Below are positions 8,337 to 16,534 of a stretch of 64,000 bases of DNA, piece after piece. The first letter of the stretch is position 1, and each line of letters opens with the position of its first letter. The notes under the pieces are model-generated. The model was not told the origin of the DNA, ran no database searches, and saw nothing but the letters and a program-made list of their open reading frames with translations. The stretch comes from Magnetospirillum aberrantis SpK. Its GTDB lineage: Bacteria > Pseudomonadota > Alphaproteobacteria > Rhodospirillales > Magnetospirillaceae. The position numbers and the translations under genes were made by a program. The DNA is taken from assembly GCF_011022235.1 (NCBI RefSeq), contig NZ_JAAIYP010000038.1:124001-188000 (forward strand), read 5' to 3'.

Positions 8337-9369
8337 GCTGGACCGGGCACTGGCCGACGAGGGATTGGCCCGGCACGAAGCCATGCTGGCCGGCATCGAG
8401 GCCTATCGCCACCACCCTTACGCCCGCGATCTGCCCGAACCGCCCGTACTGTGGCGCGAAGGGACCAGCCGCGTGCTCGACTATCGCGCGGGCGACGGCG
8501 GCCTGCCGGTGCTGGCCATCCCGTCCCTGGTCAACCGCGCCTATGTGCTGGACCTCACCGCCCGGCGCAGCCTGATGCGCGATCTGGCGGCGCGCGGGAT
8601 GTCGCCGTTCCTGGTGGACTGGGACGCCCCCGGTGCAGAGGAACGCCGTTTCACCCTGGACGATTATGTCGCACGCCTGGGACGGATGCTCGATTCGGTG
8701 GCCGCGACCACCGGCCGCAAGGTGGCGGTCTTGGGCTATTGCATGGGCGGCGATCTGGCCCTGGCCCTGGCCCAGACTCATCCCCGGCACGTCGCGGCGA
8801 TGGCGCTTTTGGCCACGCCTTGGGATTTCCACGCCGAACAAGCCGCCCAGGGCAGCCTGCTCAAAACCCTGGCGCAGCCGCTGGAAACCGTGATCGACAG
8901 CGCCGGATGCCTGCCGGCCGACATGCTGAACTCCCTGTTCGCCAGCCTCGACCCCAATCTGGCGGCCCGCAAGTTCGCCGCCTTCGCCCGGCTCAAGCGG
9001 ACCAGCGCGCGCGCCCGCGACTTCGTCGCCCTTGAGGACTGGGTCAACGACAGCGTCGCCCTGGCCGGCCCCGTGGCCCGCGAATGTCTGTTCCGATGGT
9101 ACGGCGACAACAGCCCCGCCAAAGGTCAGTGGCGAATCGGCGGATTGCCGGTGCTGCCGGAAAAGGTGACAGTTCCAACCCTGGTCATGATCCCGGAACG
9201 CGACCGCATCGTGCCGCCGCAATCGTCGGAACCGCTGGCCCGCGCCATCCCCGGCGCCCGGACCCTGCGCATTCCCGGCGGCCATGTGGGCATGCTGTTG
9301 TCCAGCCGTGCCAAGACCGAGGTCTACGGCCCGCTGGCCCGCTGGCTGACGCGGACCGCCGCACAATAG
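8110..9369 (+). CDS. phaC: Poly(3-hydroxyalkanoate) synthase, class III-like PhaC
   Basis: An alpha/beta-hydrolase polymerase that joins 3-hydroxybutyryl-CoA into PHB. The lipase-box-like GYCMGG carries the catalytic Cys (about residue 211); Asp (PERDRIVPP, about 365) and His (PGGHVG, about 392) complete the triad. VLAIPSLVNRAYVLDL and FLVDWDAPG match class III synthases such as that of Allochromatium. The N-terminal extension (GPRPLPLHL...SRAALPLL) looks like that of other Rhodospirillales homologues, which argues for the start at 8110 over the ATG at 8191. The upstream partner gene overlaps it by 227 bases. Confidence 0.9.
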   Translation: MPDRRPSHQTPAPTPARQGPRPLPLHLMAHASTLMGSRAALPLLKNGSLRWRPDLARQAEALRQSLDDAGPNAWIELDRALADEGLARHEAMLAGIEAYRHHPYARDLPEPPVLWREGTSRVLDYRAGDGGLPVLAIPSLVNRAYVLDLTARRSLMRDLAARGMSPFLVDWDAPGAEERRFTLDDYVARLGRMLDSVAATTGRKVAVLGYCMGGDLALALAQTHPRHVAAMALLATPWDFHAEQAAQGSLLKTLAQPLETVIDSAGCLPADMLNSLFASLDPNLAARKFAAFARLKRTSARARDFVALEDWVNDSVALAGPVARECLFRWYGDNSPAKGQWRIGGLPVLPEKVTVPTLVMIPERDRIVPPQSSEPLARAIPGARTLRIPGGHVGMLLSSRAKTEVYGPLARWLTRTAAQ

Positions 9370-9488
9370 GAGGTTTTCCGGGAGACACAGTTTTTTGCAT
9401 CGCAGTAGAAACCGGCGAGAAATTTGTGGTAAGTTCCACATGAAACGCCGCAATGATCGGAAAGCGTTCAAGGAAGGAGCATAATTTT

Positions 9489-10661
9489 ATGACCGATATC
9501 GTCATCGCCGCCGCCGCCCGCACCGCCGTCGGTTCGTTCAGCGGCTCGCTGTCCGGTTATCAGGCGGCGCAACTGGGTGAGATCGTCATCCGCGAGGTCC
9601 TGGCCCGTTCGGGTGTCGAGGCCGGCCAGGTGGACGAGGTCCTGATGGGCCAGATCCTGACCGCCGGCAACGGCATGAACCCGGCCCGCCAGGCGGCGTT
9701 GAATGCCGGCCTGGCCATGGAATCCACCGCCGTGACCATCAACCAGGTGTGCGGGTCCGGCCTGCGCGCCGTGGCCCTGGGCATGCAGTCGATCCTGGCC
9801 GGGGACGCCTCCGTGGTCATCGCCGGCGGCCAGGAAAGCATGACCAATTCGCAGCATGCGGGCTATTTGCGTGGCGGCGTCAAGATGGGCCCGATGGGCT
9901 TTGTCGACACCATGATCAACGACGGCCTGACCGACGTCTTCAACAAGTACCACATGGGCATCACCGCCGAGAACGTCGCCCAACAGTTCCAGATCGGCCG
10001 CGAGGAGCAGGACGTGTTCGCCGTCGCCTCGCAGAACAAGGCCGAGGCCGCCATCAAGGCCGGCCGCTTCAAGGACGAGATCGTCCCGGTCAAGATCGTG
10101 GTCAAGAAAGAGGAAAAGCAGTTCGACACCGACGAATACGTCCGGTTCGGCGCCACCATCGAAGCCATGGCCAAGCTCAAGCCGGCCTTCATCAAGGATG
10201 GCACGGTGACCGCCGGCAACGCCTCGGGCATCAATGACGGCGCCGCCGCCGTGGTGCTGATGACCGCCGACGAAGCCGCCAAGCGCGGCATCAAGCCGCT
10301 GGCCCGCATCGCCTCGTGGGCCACCGCCGGCCTTGATCCCAAGATCATGGGCTGCGGCCCCATCCCGTCGTCGCAGAAGGCCCTGGCCAAGGCCGGCTGG
10401 ACCGTCCAGGACCTGGACCTGGTCGAAGCCAACGAAGCCTTCGCCGCCCAGGCCATCGCCGTCAACAAGGGTATGGGTTGGGACACCGACAAGGTCAACG
10501 TCAATGGCGGCGCCATCGCCATCGGCCACCCCATCGGCGCCTCGGGCTGCCGCGTTCTGGTCAGCCTGTTGCACGAAATGGCCAAGCGCGACGCCAAGAA
10601 GGGCCTGGCCACCCTGTGCATCGGCGGCGGCATGGGTATCGCGCTCTGCGTCGAACGCTGA
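9489..10661 (+). CDS. phaA: Acetyl-CoA C-acetyltransferase (beta-ketothiolase)
   Basis: This thiolase condenses two acetyl-CoA to acetoacetyl-CoA, the first step of PHB synthesis. 390 residues with the acyl-enzyme Cys in [14 protein letters not shown] (about 88), the [10 protein letters not shown] block, [12 protein letters not shown] and the C-terminal CIGGGMGIA carrying the second catalytic Cys. The ATG at 9489 is preceded by AAGGAAGGA, so a 12-codon longer frame is rejected. It lies 120 bp after phaC and 121 bp before phaB. Confidence 0.96.
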   Translation: MTDIVIAAAARTAVGSFSGSLSGYQAAQLGEIVIREVLARSGVEAGQVDEVLMGQILTAGNGMNPARQAALNAGLAMESTAVTINQVCGSGLRAVALGMQSILAGDASVVIAGGQESMTNSQHAGYLRGGVKMGPMGFVDTMINDGLTDVFNKYHMGITAENVAQQFQIGREEQDVFAVASQNKAEAAIKAGRFKDEIVPVKIVVKKEEKQFDTDEYVRFGATIEAMAKLKPAFIKDGTVTAGNASGINDGAAAVVLMTADEAAKRGIKPLARIASWATAGLDPKIMGCGPIPSSQKALAKAGWTVQDLDLVEANEAFAAQAIAVNKGMGWDTDKVNVNGGAIAIGHPIGASGCRVLVSLLHEMAKRDAKKGLATLCIGGGMGIALCVER

Positions 10662-10685
10662 TAAGATAAGTCTAATATAAAAATA

Positions 10686-10716
10686 CGGGGAGCCCGGCCC
10701 GCCCGCGGGCTCCCCG
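10686..10716. terminator. GC-rich hairpin between phaA and phaB
   Basis: CGGGGAGCCCG and CGGGCTCCCCG form an 11-bp perfect stem around a 9-base loop. There is no T run on the plus strand, so it may act as a partial terminator or mRNA-stabilising element that sets different phaA and phaB levels. The minus strand does have TTTTT after it. Confidence 0.5.
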
Positions 10717-10782
10717 ACACAATCAACGGGTGGAGACCAAACAGGCCGGGACTAACCGGCCGCCAGGAAACAGGAGATCATC

Positions 10783-11505
10783 ATGGGGCGTGTTGCAATT
10801 GTGACCGGTGGCACCCGCGGCATCGGCCGGGCCATTTCCGAAACGCTGAAGAAGGCCGGCTATCGCGTCGCGGCGAATTATTGCGGTAACGTCGAGGCCG
10901 CCCAGCGCTTCACCGAGGAAACCGGCATTCCCAACTATCGTTGGGACGTGTCCAACTATGCCGAGTGCGAAGCCGCCATCGCCAAGATCACCGCCGAGAT
11001 CGGCCCGGTCGAGATCGTGATCAACAACGCCGGCATCACCCGCGACGCCGTGCTGCACCGCATGACCTACCAGATGTGGGAAGACGTCATCCACACCAAC
11101 CTGACCAGCTGCTTCAACATGGCGCGTCTGGTGGTCGATTCCATGCGCGAGCGCGGTTTCGGCCGTATCGTCAACATCGGTTCGATCAACGGCCAGGCCG
11201 GCCAGTACGGTCAGGTCAACTATGCCGCCGCCAAGTCGGGCATCCATGGCTTCACCAAGGCCCTGGCCCAGGAAGGCGCCGCCAAGGGCATCACCGTGAA
11301 CGCCATCGCGCCGGGCTATGTGGACACCGACATGGTGCGCGCCGTGCCGCCGGCCGTCCTGGAAAAGATCATCGCCAGGATCCCGGTGGGCCGTCTGGGC
11401 CGCGCCGAGGACATCGCGCGCACCGTGATGTTCCTGATCGCCGACGAGGCCGACTTCATCACCGGGTCGACCATCTCGTGCAACGGCGGCCAGCACATGT
11501 ATTGA
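10783..11505 (+). CDS. phaB: Acetoacetyl-CoA reductase (SDR family)
   Basis: Reduces acetoacetyl-CoA to (R)-3-hydroxybutyryl-CoA with NADPH, feeding PhaC. 240 residues with the Rossmann motif GGTRGIG (residues about 9-15), NNAGITRDAVLHRM, the catalytic Ser in NIGSINGQAGQ and YAAAKSG (Tyr/Lys). These positions and PGYVDTDMV are typical of PhaB rather than FabG. AGGAG lies six bases before the ATG. A strong terminator follows. Confidence 0.95.
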   Translation: MGRVAIVTGGTRGIGRAISETLKKAGYRVAANYCGNVEAAQRFTEETGIPNYRWDVSNYAECEAAIAKITAEIGPVEIVINNAGITRDAVLHRMTYQMWEDVIHTNLTSCFNMARLVVDSMRERGFGRIVNIGSINGQAGQYGQVNYAAAKSGIHGFTKALAQEGAAKGITVNAIAPGYVDTDMVRAVPPAVLEKIIARIPVGRLGRAEDIARTVMFLIADEADFITGSTISCNGGQHMY

Positions 11506-11532
11506 TCCCTTCCGCCAGGAAGGACGACAGCG

Positions 11533-11560
11533 GGGCGGGGGGAAACTCCCGCCCTTTTTT
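11533..11560 (+). terminator. Intrinsic terminator after phaB
   Basis: GGGCGGG and CCCGCCC form a stem around GGGAAACT and are followed at once by TTTTTT. It ends the PHB gene cluster and abuts the stop codon of the convergent gene at 11560. Confidence 0.85.
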
Positions 11561-12075
11561 CATCGCCGCTCGATCACCGTGACGACGCCTTGGCGGTCGC
11601 AATCCGCGCCGGTACAGGTCCACACCGGATCAAGCCAGATGTGATCCCAGGGAAAGCCCTTGCCGCCGGTGGCGCGGCGCAACGCCTCGGCACGCTTGCG
11701 GGCAAGCTTGCCTTCGCCGCCCGCCCGCACCCACAGCATGACGACCCCCGGATCGTCCCGCCACAGCCGGGTCAGCATATGCAGGGCATGCTTTTGCCCG
11801 TCGTCCAGTTCCGCGGAACCGGTGGGGAACAGCACGGTGACCCGTGTTCCCGGCACGCCGGCGCGATGGTTGGCGGTCTGCCGCACCCGCCCCCGGCGGT
11901 CCTTGAGCGTCATCTCGGCGTCGGCATCGCGTGGCGGCGGGATGAACAACGACAGATTGGCCGCCGCCGCCTCGACCGCCGCCTTGGCGTTGCCTTCGGC
12001 GATCGGCACCTCGGCCCGGACGGTTCCAGCCGACAGCAGCGCCGCCACGGCCAAGCCCCACGCAGCCGCCCACAT
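11560..12075 (-). CDS. Secreted OmpA-like protein of unknown role
   Basis: 171 residues starting with a clear signal peptide (MWAAAWGLAVAALLSAGTVRA, cut after about residue 21), so the mature protein is periplasmic. The C-terminal half (VLFPTGSAELDDGQKHALHM, then a run ending KRAEALRRATG) has the layout of an OmpA/MotB peptidoglycan-binding fold. Two cysteines near the end (TCTGADC) could pair. The ATG at 12075 overlaps the cca stop by one base (TGATG), so it is translationally coupled. The OmpA comparison is inference from pattern. Confidence 0.7.
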   Translation of the reverse strand: MWAAAWGLAVAALLSAGTVRAEVPIAEGNAKAAVEAAAANLSLFIPPPRDADAEMTLKDRRGRVRQTANHRAGVPGTRVTVLFPTGSAELDDGQKHALHMLTRLWRDDPGVVMLWVRAGGEGKLARKRAEALRRATGGKGFPWDHIWLDPVWTCTGADCDRQGVVTVIERR

Positions 12076-13364
12076 CACACCCCCACCGCCTGACGCAGGC
12101 GGTCCAGGCAAGCGTCGCGGTCGGGGCGGTAGTCGCGTTCCTCCCACCATTGCTCGACCTGCGACAGAAAGGCACCGATGGACGGGCCACGCGGCACCCC
12201 CAACGCCAGGACGTCGGCACCGCGCACCGGCAACGCCACCGGTTGCCAGCAATCGGCCATGTCGAGCAATCGCGTCCATTGCACCGAGGCGGCGGCGCAG
12301 GGCCGCCCCTCGACCGCGCGCTCGCGTGCCCATCCGGTCAGTACCAGATCACGGAAGGTGTCTCCCCCCACCCGGCGCAAGGCCCGGCGCGCCGCAGTGT
12401 CGTCCATGTCGCGGCCGACCAGGACCTGGGGCACGGCGATGGCCGAAAGGCGCGTCACCTGTTGCCCCGACAGCTTGAGCCGCTCGCCGATGGCGGCGAT
12501 GCCGTCGGCGTCGGTTTCCAGCACCACGCCCAGCCGGCGAATGCCGTCCACCTCCACATGGGGACGGACCAAGGCCCGGCTTTCCAGCCAGCTCAGCACC
12601 TTGAGCGCGCCGAAGGCCCGCGCCTCGGGCAGGATGTGCTCCAGCACGCCGTTGCCATGCATGACCAGCAACACCCCGGCCGGGTCGGGAGCCTGCATCA
12701 GACGGATCAATTCGCCGGCCACCCGTTCGCCCGACAACCGCGACAATTGCGGCGCCATGCGCCGGCACGCCGCCAGCGCCTGGGGCTCCATGGGTGGACG
12801 GCCGTAATGGGCGAAGAAGCGGAAGAAACGCAACAGCCGCAGTACGTCCTCTTCCAGCCGCCGCATCGGATCACCGACGAAACGCACGATGCCGGCCCCC
12901 AAATCGGCCAAGCCGTTGAACGGGTCGTAGATGCGTCCCTGGGGGTCGGCGCACATGGCGTTCATGGTGAAGTCGCGCCGCGCAGCGTCCGCCGTCCAAT
13001 CGTCGGTGAACGCCACCTTGGCGTGACGGCCAAAGGTCTCCACATCCTCACGCAAGGTGGTGATTTCGTAATGGGCCTTGCCGACCACCGCCGTCACCGT
13101 GCCGTGCGCCAGCCCGGTGGGAATGACGCGGATACCGGCGCGTTCCAAAAGCGCGGCCACTTTTTCCGGGGCGTCGTGAGTGGCGATGTCGATGTCCTTG
13201 ATCGGACGATGCAGCACCGAATCGCGCACGCAACCGCCGACGAAACGCACGTCGGCGCCATCGGCGGTCAACGCCGCCACCACCGCGCGGGTCTCCGCCG
13301 CCTCCATCCATGGCTGCGGCGACAATTGCCCCAACGGTTCGGTGCTGCCGGGAACGGGACGCAT
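12075..13364 (-). CDS. cca: CCA tRNA nucleotidyltransferase / poly(A) polymerase family
   Basis: Adds or repairs the 3' CCA end of tRNA. 429 residues with the nucleotidyltransferase motif FVGGCVRDSVLHRPIKDIDI (residues about 40-59), the RRDFTMNAM block and the conserved RLEEDVLRLLRFFRFF helix. The length and the C-terminal helical domain fit bacterial class II enzymes. Its start overlaps the Nudix gene's stop by one base and its own stop overlaps the next start. Confidence 0.93.
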   Translation of the reverse strand: MRPVPGSTEPLGQLSPQPWMEAAETRAVVAALTADGADVRFVGGCVRDSVLHRPIKDIDIATHDAPEKVAALLERAGIRVIPTGLAHGTVTAVVGKAHYEITTLREDVETFGRHAKVAFTDDWTADAARRDFTMNAMCADPQGRIYDPFNGLADLGAGIVRFVGDPMRRLEEDVLRLLRFFRFFAHYGRPPMEPQALAACRRMAPQLSRLSGERVAGELIRLMQAPDPAGVLLVMHGNGVLEHILPEARAFGALKVLSWLESRALVRPHVEVDGIRRLGVVLETDADGIAAIGERLKLSGQQVTRLSAIAVPQVLVGRDMDDTAARRALRRVGGDTFRDLVLTGWARERAVEGRPCAAASVQWTRLLDMADCWQPVALPVRGADVLALGVPRGPSIGAFLSQVEQWWEERDYRPDRDACLDRLRQAVGV

Positions 13365-14044
13365 CAGCCCGGCCCCAACACTTCGGACAGATTGACCAGG
13401 ATGCCGGCTGTCGCCCCCCAGATCACCCGCTGTTCCCAGGTCATGGACCAGAACGGCCGGTGCCGCCCCTCGACCACCACCCGGTTCAGGGTATGGTTTT
13501 CCGGGTCCATCAGGAATTCCAGCGGCACCTCGAACGCCTCGGCCACCTCGAACGGGTCGGGCGACAGCTCGAACGGCGGCTCGACCACGCCCACCAGCGG
13601 CGTGATGGCGAAGCCAGTGCCGGTGAGATAGGGATCAAGCCGCCCCAGCACGGTGACCCGCGTCCGCGACAGACCGATTTCCTCTTCGGTTTCGCGCAAC
13701 GCGGCGATTGTCGGGTCGCCATCGTCGGCGTCCTCCAGACGGCCGCCGGGAAAACTGATCTGGCCGGGGTGGTGGGCAAGATGGTCGGTGCGCCGGGTCA
13801 GAAGCACGGTCCAGCCTTCGGACCGCTCCACCAAAGGCACCAGAACGGCGGCCGGGGTCGGCGGCCGGTCAAGGGCGACACGACCGGGACGCACCGCGTC
13901 GGGCGGCCCATCGACCGCCGCTTCCAGCATGGCGTCGCCGCGACCGGCCGGGTCGAAGCCGGCGGTCAGCAAGCGGGCGATATCAGCCCGTTTCAGGCGG
14001 GATCGTCCAACCGTCCCAGGGGGAAAAAGGTTCCGCTGCTCCAT
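13364..14044 (-). CDS. Nudix hydrolase, CoA pyrophosphatase type
   Basis: 226 residues. The Nudix box runs from GGRLEDADDGD through ALRETEEEIGL (about residues 95-118), preceded by LTRRTDHLAHHPGQISFPGG, the extra signature of the CoA/acyl-CoA pyrophosphatase branch (NudL/PCD1-like). It would cleave CoA to phosphopantetheine and 3',5'-ADP in the cytoplasm. The start at 14044 lies inside the end of the DUF1285 gene (52-base overlap). Confidence 0.88.
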   Translation of the reverse strand: MEQRNLFPPGTVGRSRLKRADIARLLTAGFDPAGRGDAMLEAAVDGPPDAVRPGRVALDRPPTPAAVLVPLVERSEGWTVLLTRRTDHLAHHPGQISFPGGRLEDADDGDPTIAALRETEEEIGLSRTRVTVLGRLDPYLTGTGFAITPLVGVVEPPFELSPDPFEVAEAFEVPLEFLMDPENHTLNRVVVEGRHRPFWSMTWEQRVIWGATAGILVNLSEVLGPG

Positions 14045-14565
14045 AATCCGTAATGTTCTTCTCCGTCCACCGTCTCGGTGAAACCCTGCGCCACCAGGTC
14101 ATAGTACACCGAACGGGTCAGGCGCGCCTCCAATCCGTCACGCACCAGGACGTACGGGACAAGCTCGCCGCTTTCCCCGCATTCCCGGATGCACAAGGGG
14201 TGGCCGTCGTCCACCGTGACCAGTTCATCCATGTTGGTGCGAAAACTCACCACCTTGTCGCGGCCACAGCCGCATGTGAACATCTCGACCGCCAGGAACG
14301 GCACGTCGTCCACCTGGATGGTGCCCATCTCCTCGGGTGTCACCAGCCAGTACGACCCGTCGGCGCGCCGTTCCAGCACCGACGCGAACAAACAGACCAT
14401 CTCTTTGCGGTCGATCGGCGAGCCGTGGTAAAACCAACGGCCGTTCCGGTCGATCCTGAGACCAAGGTCACCACAATCGGTCGGCGGCCGGCACCGTTTC
14501 GCGGAGCCGTCGGCGCGGGTCTGAGGCTGGGTCACCAAATCCATGTTCTCCAAGTCGCGTCGCAT
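13993..14565 (-). CDS. DUF1285 family protein
   Basis: 190 residues with the DUF1285 pattern: CGDLGLRIDRNGRWFYHGSP (about residue 31), VCLFASVLERR, YWLVTPEE, FRTNMDELVTV and PYVLVRDGLEARLTRSVYYDL. Family role is unknown; members are cytoplasmic and often sit beside Nudix and CCA genes, as here. First gene of a four-gene minus-strand operon. A downstream ATG at 14544 could also start it. Confidence 0.88.
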   Translation of the reverse strand: MRRDLENMDLVTQPQTRADGSAKRCRPPTDCGDLGLRIDRNGRWFYHGSPIDRKEMVCLFASVLERRADGSYWLVTPEEMGTIQVDDVPFLAVEMFTCGCGRDKVVSFRTNMDELVTVDDGHPLCIRECGESGELVPYVLVRDGLEARLTRSVYYDLVAQGFTETVDGEEHYGLWSSGTFFPLGRLDDPA

Positions 14566-14624
14566 ACCTTCAGTTACGTTTGGTTTTCGCGCCGTTTTTC
14601 AACCGGCAGCCCGGAGCCCAGCCC

Positions 14625-15659
14625 GTGAAATCCATGACCGGTCCTGAAACCATCTCCCGTATCGACGTCCCGGCACCCGAGGCCCAATCCATCGTGCGGG
14701 CGGCCGAAGACCTTTCCGCCCGCGTCCATGCCGCGCGCGACGCCGTCGGGCGCGTCATCTTCGGGCAGTCTCGGGTGATCGATGAAACTCTTATCACGCT
14801 GCTGGCGGGGGGTCACGCCCTGTTGATCGGCGTGCCGGGGCTGGCCAAGACCCGTCTGGTGCAGACGCTGGGCGTGGTGTTGGGGCTCGATGACCGCCGG
14901 GTCCAGTTCACCCCCGACCTGATGCCGGCGGACATCCTGGGGTCCGAGGTGCTGGAGGAAGCGCCCACCGGCGCCCGTTCGTTCCGCTTCGTCAAGGGGC
15001 CGGTGTTCTGTCAGTTGCTGATGGCCGACGAGATCAACCGCGCCAGCCCGCGCACCCAATCGGCGCTGCTTCAAGCCATGCAGGAACACAAGGTTTCCAT
15101 CGCCGGAACCTATCATTCCCTGCCGGCGCCGTTCCATGTGCTGGCCACCCAGAACCCGCTGGAACAGGAAGGCACCTATCCGTTGCCCGAGGCGCAACTG
15201 GATCGTTTCCTGATGCAGATCGACGTCGGCTATCCCGATCTCGAGGCGGAACGCCGCATGTTGCTGGCCACCACCGGCGCCGCCGAGGCCGAGATTCAGG
15301 CGGTGATGGATGCCGACGACCTGTTGGCGGCACAGCAGTTGGTCCGCCGGCTGCCGGTGGGGGAAACGGTGGTCGAGGCCATCCTGACCCTGGTGCGTGC
15401 CGGCCGGCCGGAAAGCTCGCCCCTGGATCTGGTGCGTACCGCGGTGGCCTGGGGGCCCGGACCGCGTGCCGCCCAGGCGCTGATGCTGGCGTCGCGCGCC
15501 CGCGCCCTGCTCGACGGCCGGCTGGCACCGTCGCTGGACGATGTCCTGGCCCTGGCGCCGCCCATCCTGCGCCATCGCATGGCGCTCACCTTCGCCGCCC
15601 GCGCCGACGGAGTCAGCGTGGACCATGTCATCGCCAAACTGATCGAGGTGGTGGCGTGA
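14625..15659 (+). CDS. MoxR-family AAA+ ATPase
   Basis: A chaperone-like ATPase that typically works with the VWA/DUF58 proteins encoded next to it. Walker A is GVPGLAKT, Walker B LLMADEINRA, with sensor ATQNPLEQEGTYPLPEAQLDRF; the C-terminal lid domain follows. The GTG at 14625 has GGAG eight bases upstream; the ATG at 14634 is the alternative, and the longer frame from 14580 is less likely. The stop overlaps the DUF58 gene by four bases. Confidence 0.9.
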   Translation: MKSMTGPETISRIDVPAPEAQSIVRAAEDLSARVHAARDAVGRVIFGQSRVIDETLITLLAGGHALLIGVPGLAKTRLVQTLGVVLGLDDRRVQFTPDLMPADILGSEVLEEAPTGARSFRFVKGPVFCQLLMADEINRASPRTQSALLQAMQEHKVSIAGTYHSLPAPFHVLATQNPLEQEGTYPLPEAQLDRFLMQIDVGYPDLEAERRMLLATTGAAEAEIQAVMDADDLLAAQQLVRRLPVGETVVEAILTLVRAGRPESSPLDLVRTAVAWGPGPRAAQALMLASRARALLDGRLAPSLDDVLALAPPILRHRMALTFAARADGVSVDHVIAKLIEVVA

Positions 15660-16534
15660 GCCTTTCTCCCGCCCAGGGGAAAGCGCAGGAACTGGCGGCG
15701 CGCCTGCCGCCCTTGCTGTTGGCCGCCGAGCGGGTGGCCGCAACGGTGGCCGGCGGCAGCCACGGCCGGCGCCGCGCCGGATCGGGCGAAACCTTTTGGC
15801 AATTCCGCACCGCCCAGCCGGGCGATTCCCTGGGGGCTATCGACTGGCGGCAATCGGCCCGCGCCCAGGGCCTGTTCGTGCGCGAAACCGAATGGGCGGC
15901 AGCCCAGGTGGTGGGAATGTGGCGCGACGCTTCGGCGTCGATGGCGTGGCGGTCGTCGCCGGCCTTGCCGCAAAAGAACGAGCGGGCCGAGCTGTTGCTG
16001 CTGGCCCTGGCGGCAACCTTGCTCAAGGCCGGTGAGAAGGTGGCGCTGGTGTCGGGCGGCCTGCCGCCGGTGACCGGCGGCACGGCGCTGGAGCGCCTGG
16101 CCCTGGCCCTGGACCAGGACGGTGCCGCGCTGCCGCCGCCGGGCCGCCTGCCCCGCCACACCCAACGGGTGCTGGTGTCGGATTTCCTGATGCCCCTGGC
16201 CGAGATCGAGGCCGCGTTGCGCCCTTTGGCGGCCGAAGGCGGCGGCGGCCATCTGGTGCAGGTTTTGGACCCGGCCGAGGAAACCCTGCCCTATCGCGGC
16301 CGCATCCGTTTCCTCGGTCTCGAGGGCGAAGGTGAAATGCTGGCCCGCCGGGCCGAGGATCTGCGCGTACCCTATGCCAAGGCCCTGGCCGCCCATCGCG
16401 ACGGATTGGCCGCGCTGGCGCGCTCCTTGGGCTGGGACTTCGCGATCCACCACACCGACCAGCCGCCCCAGATGGCCTTGCTGGCCCTGCACCAACGGCT
16501 GTCGCAGCCCCGCTTCGAGCGTCGCCGATGCTGA
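15656..16534 (+). CDS. DUF58 domain protein
   Basis: 292 residues with the DUF58 core RRAGSGETFWQFRTAQPGDS then IDWRQSARA, and a VWA-like segment (MWRDASASMAW) carrying a partial metal-site motif. Such proteins are clients or partners of MoxR ATPases. It overlaps moxR by four bases and the next gene by seven, so the operon is tightly coupled. Confidence 0.88.
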   Translation: MSLSPAQGKAQELAARLPPLLLAAERVAATVAGGSHGRRRAGSGETFWQFRTAQPGDSLGAIDWRQSARAQGLFVRETEWAAAQVVGMWRDASASMAWRSSPALPQKNERAELLLLALAATLLKAGEKVALVSGGLPPVTGGTALERLALALDQDGAALPPPGRLPRHTQRVLVSDFLMPLAEIEAALRPLAAEGGGGHLVQVLDPAEETLPYRGRIRFLGLEGEGEMLARRAEDLRVPYAKALAAHRDGLAALARSLGWDFAIHHTDQPPQMALLALHQRLSQPRFERRRC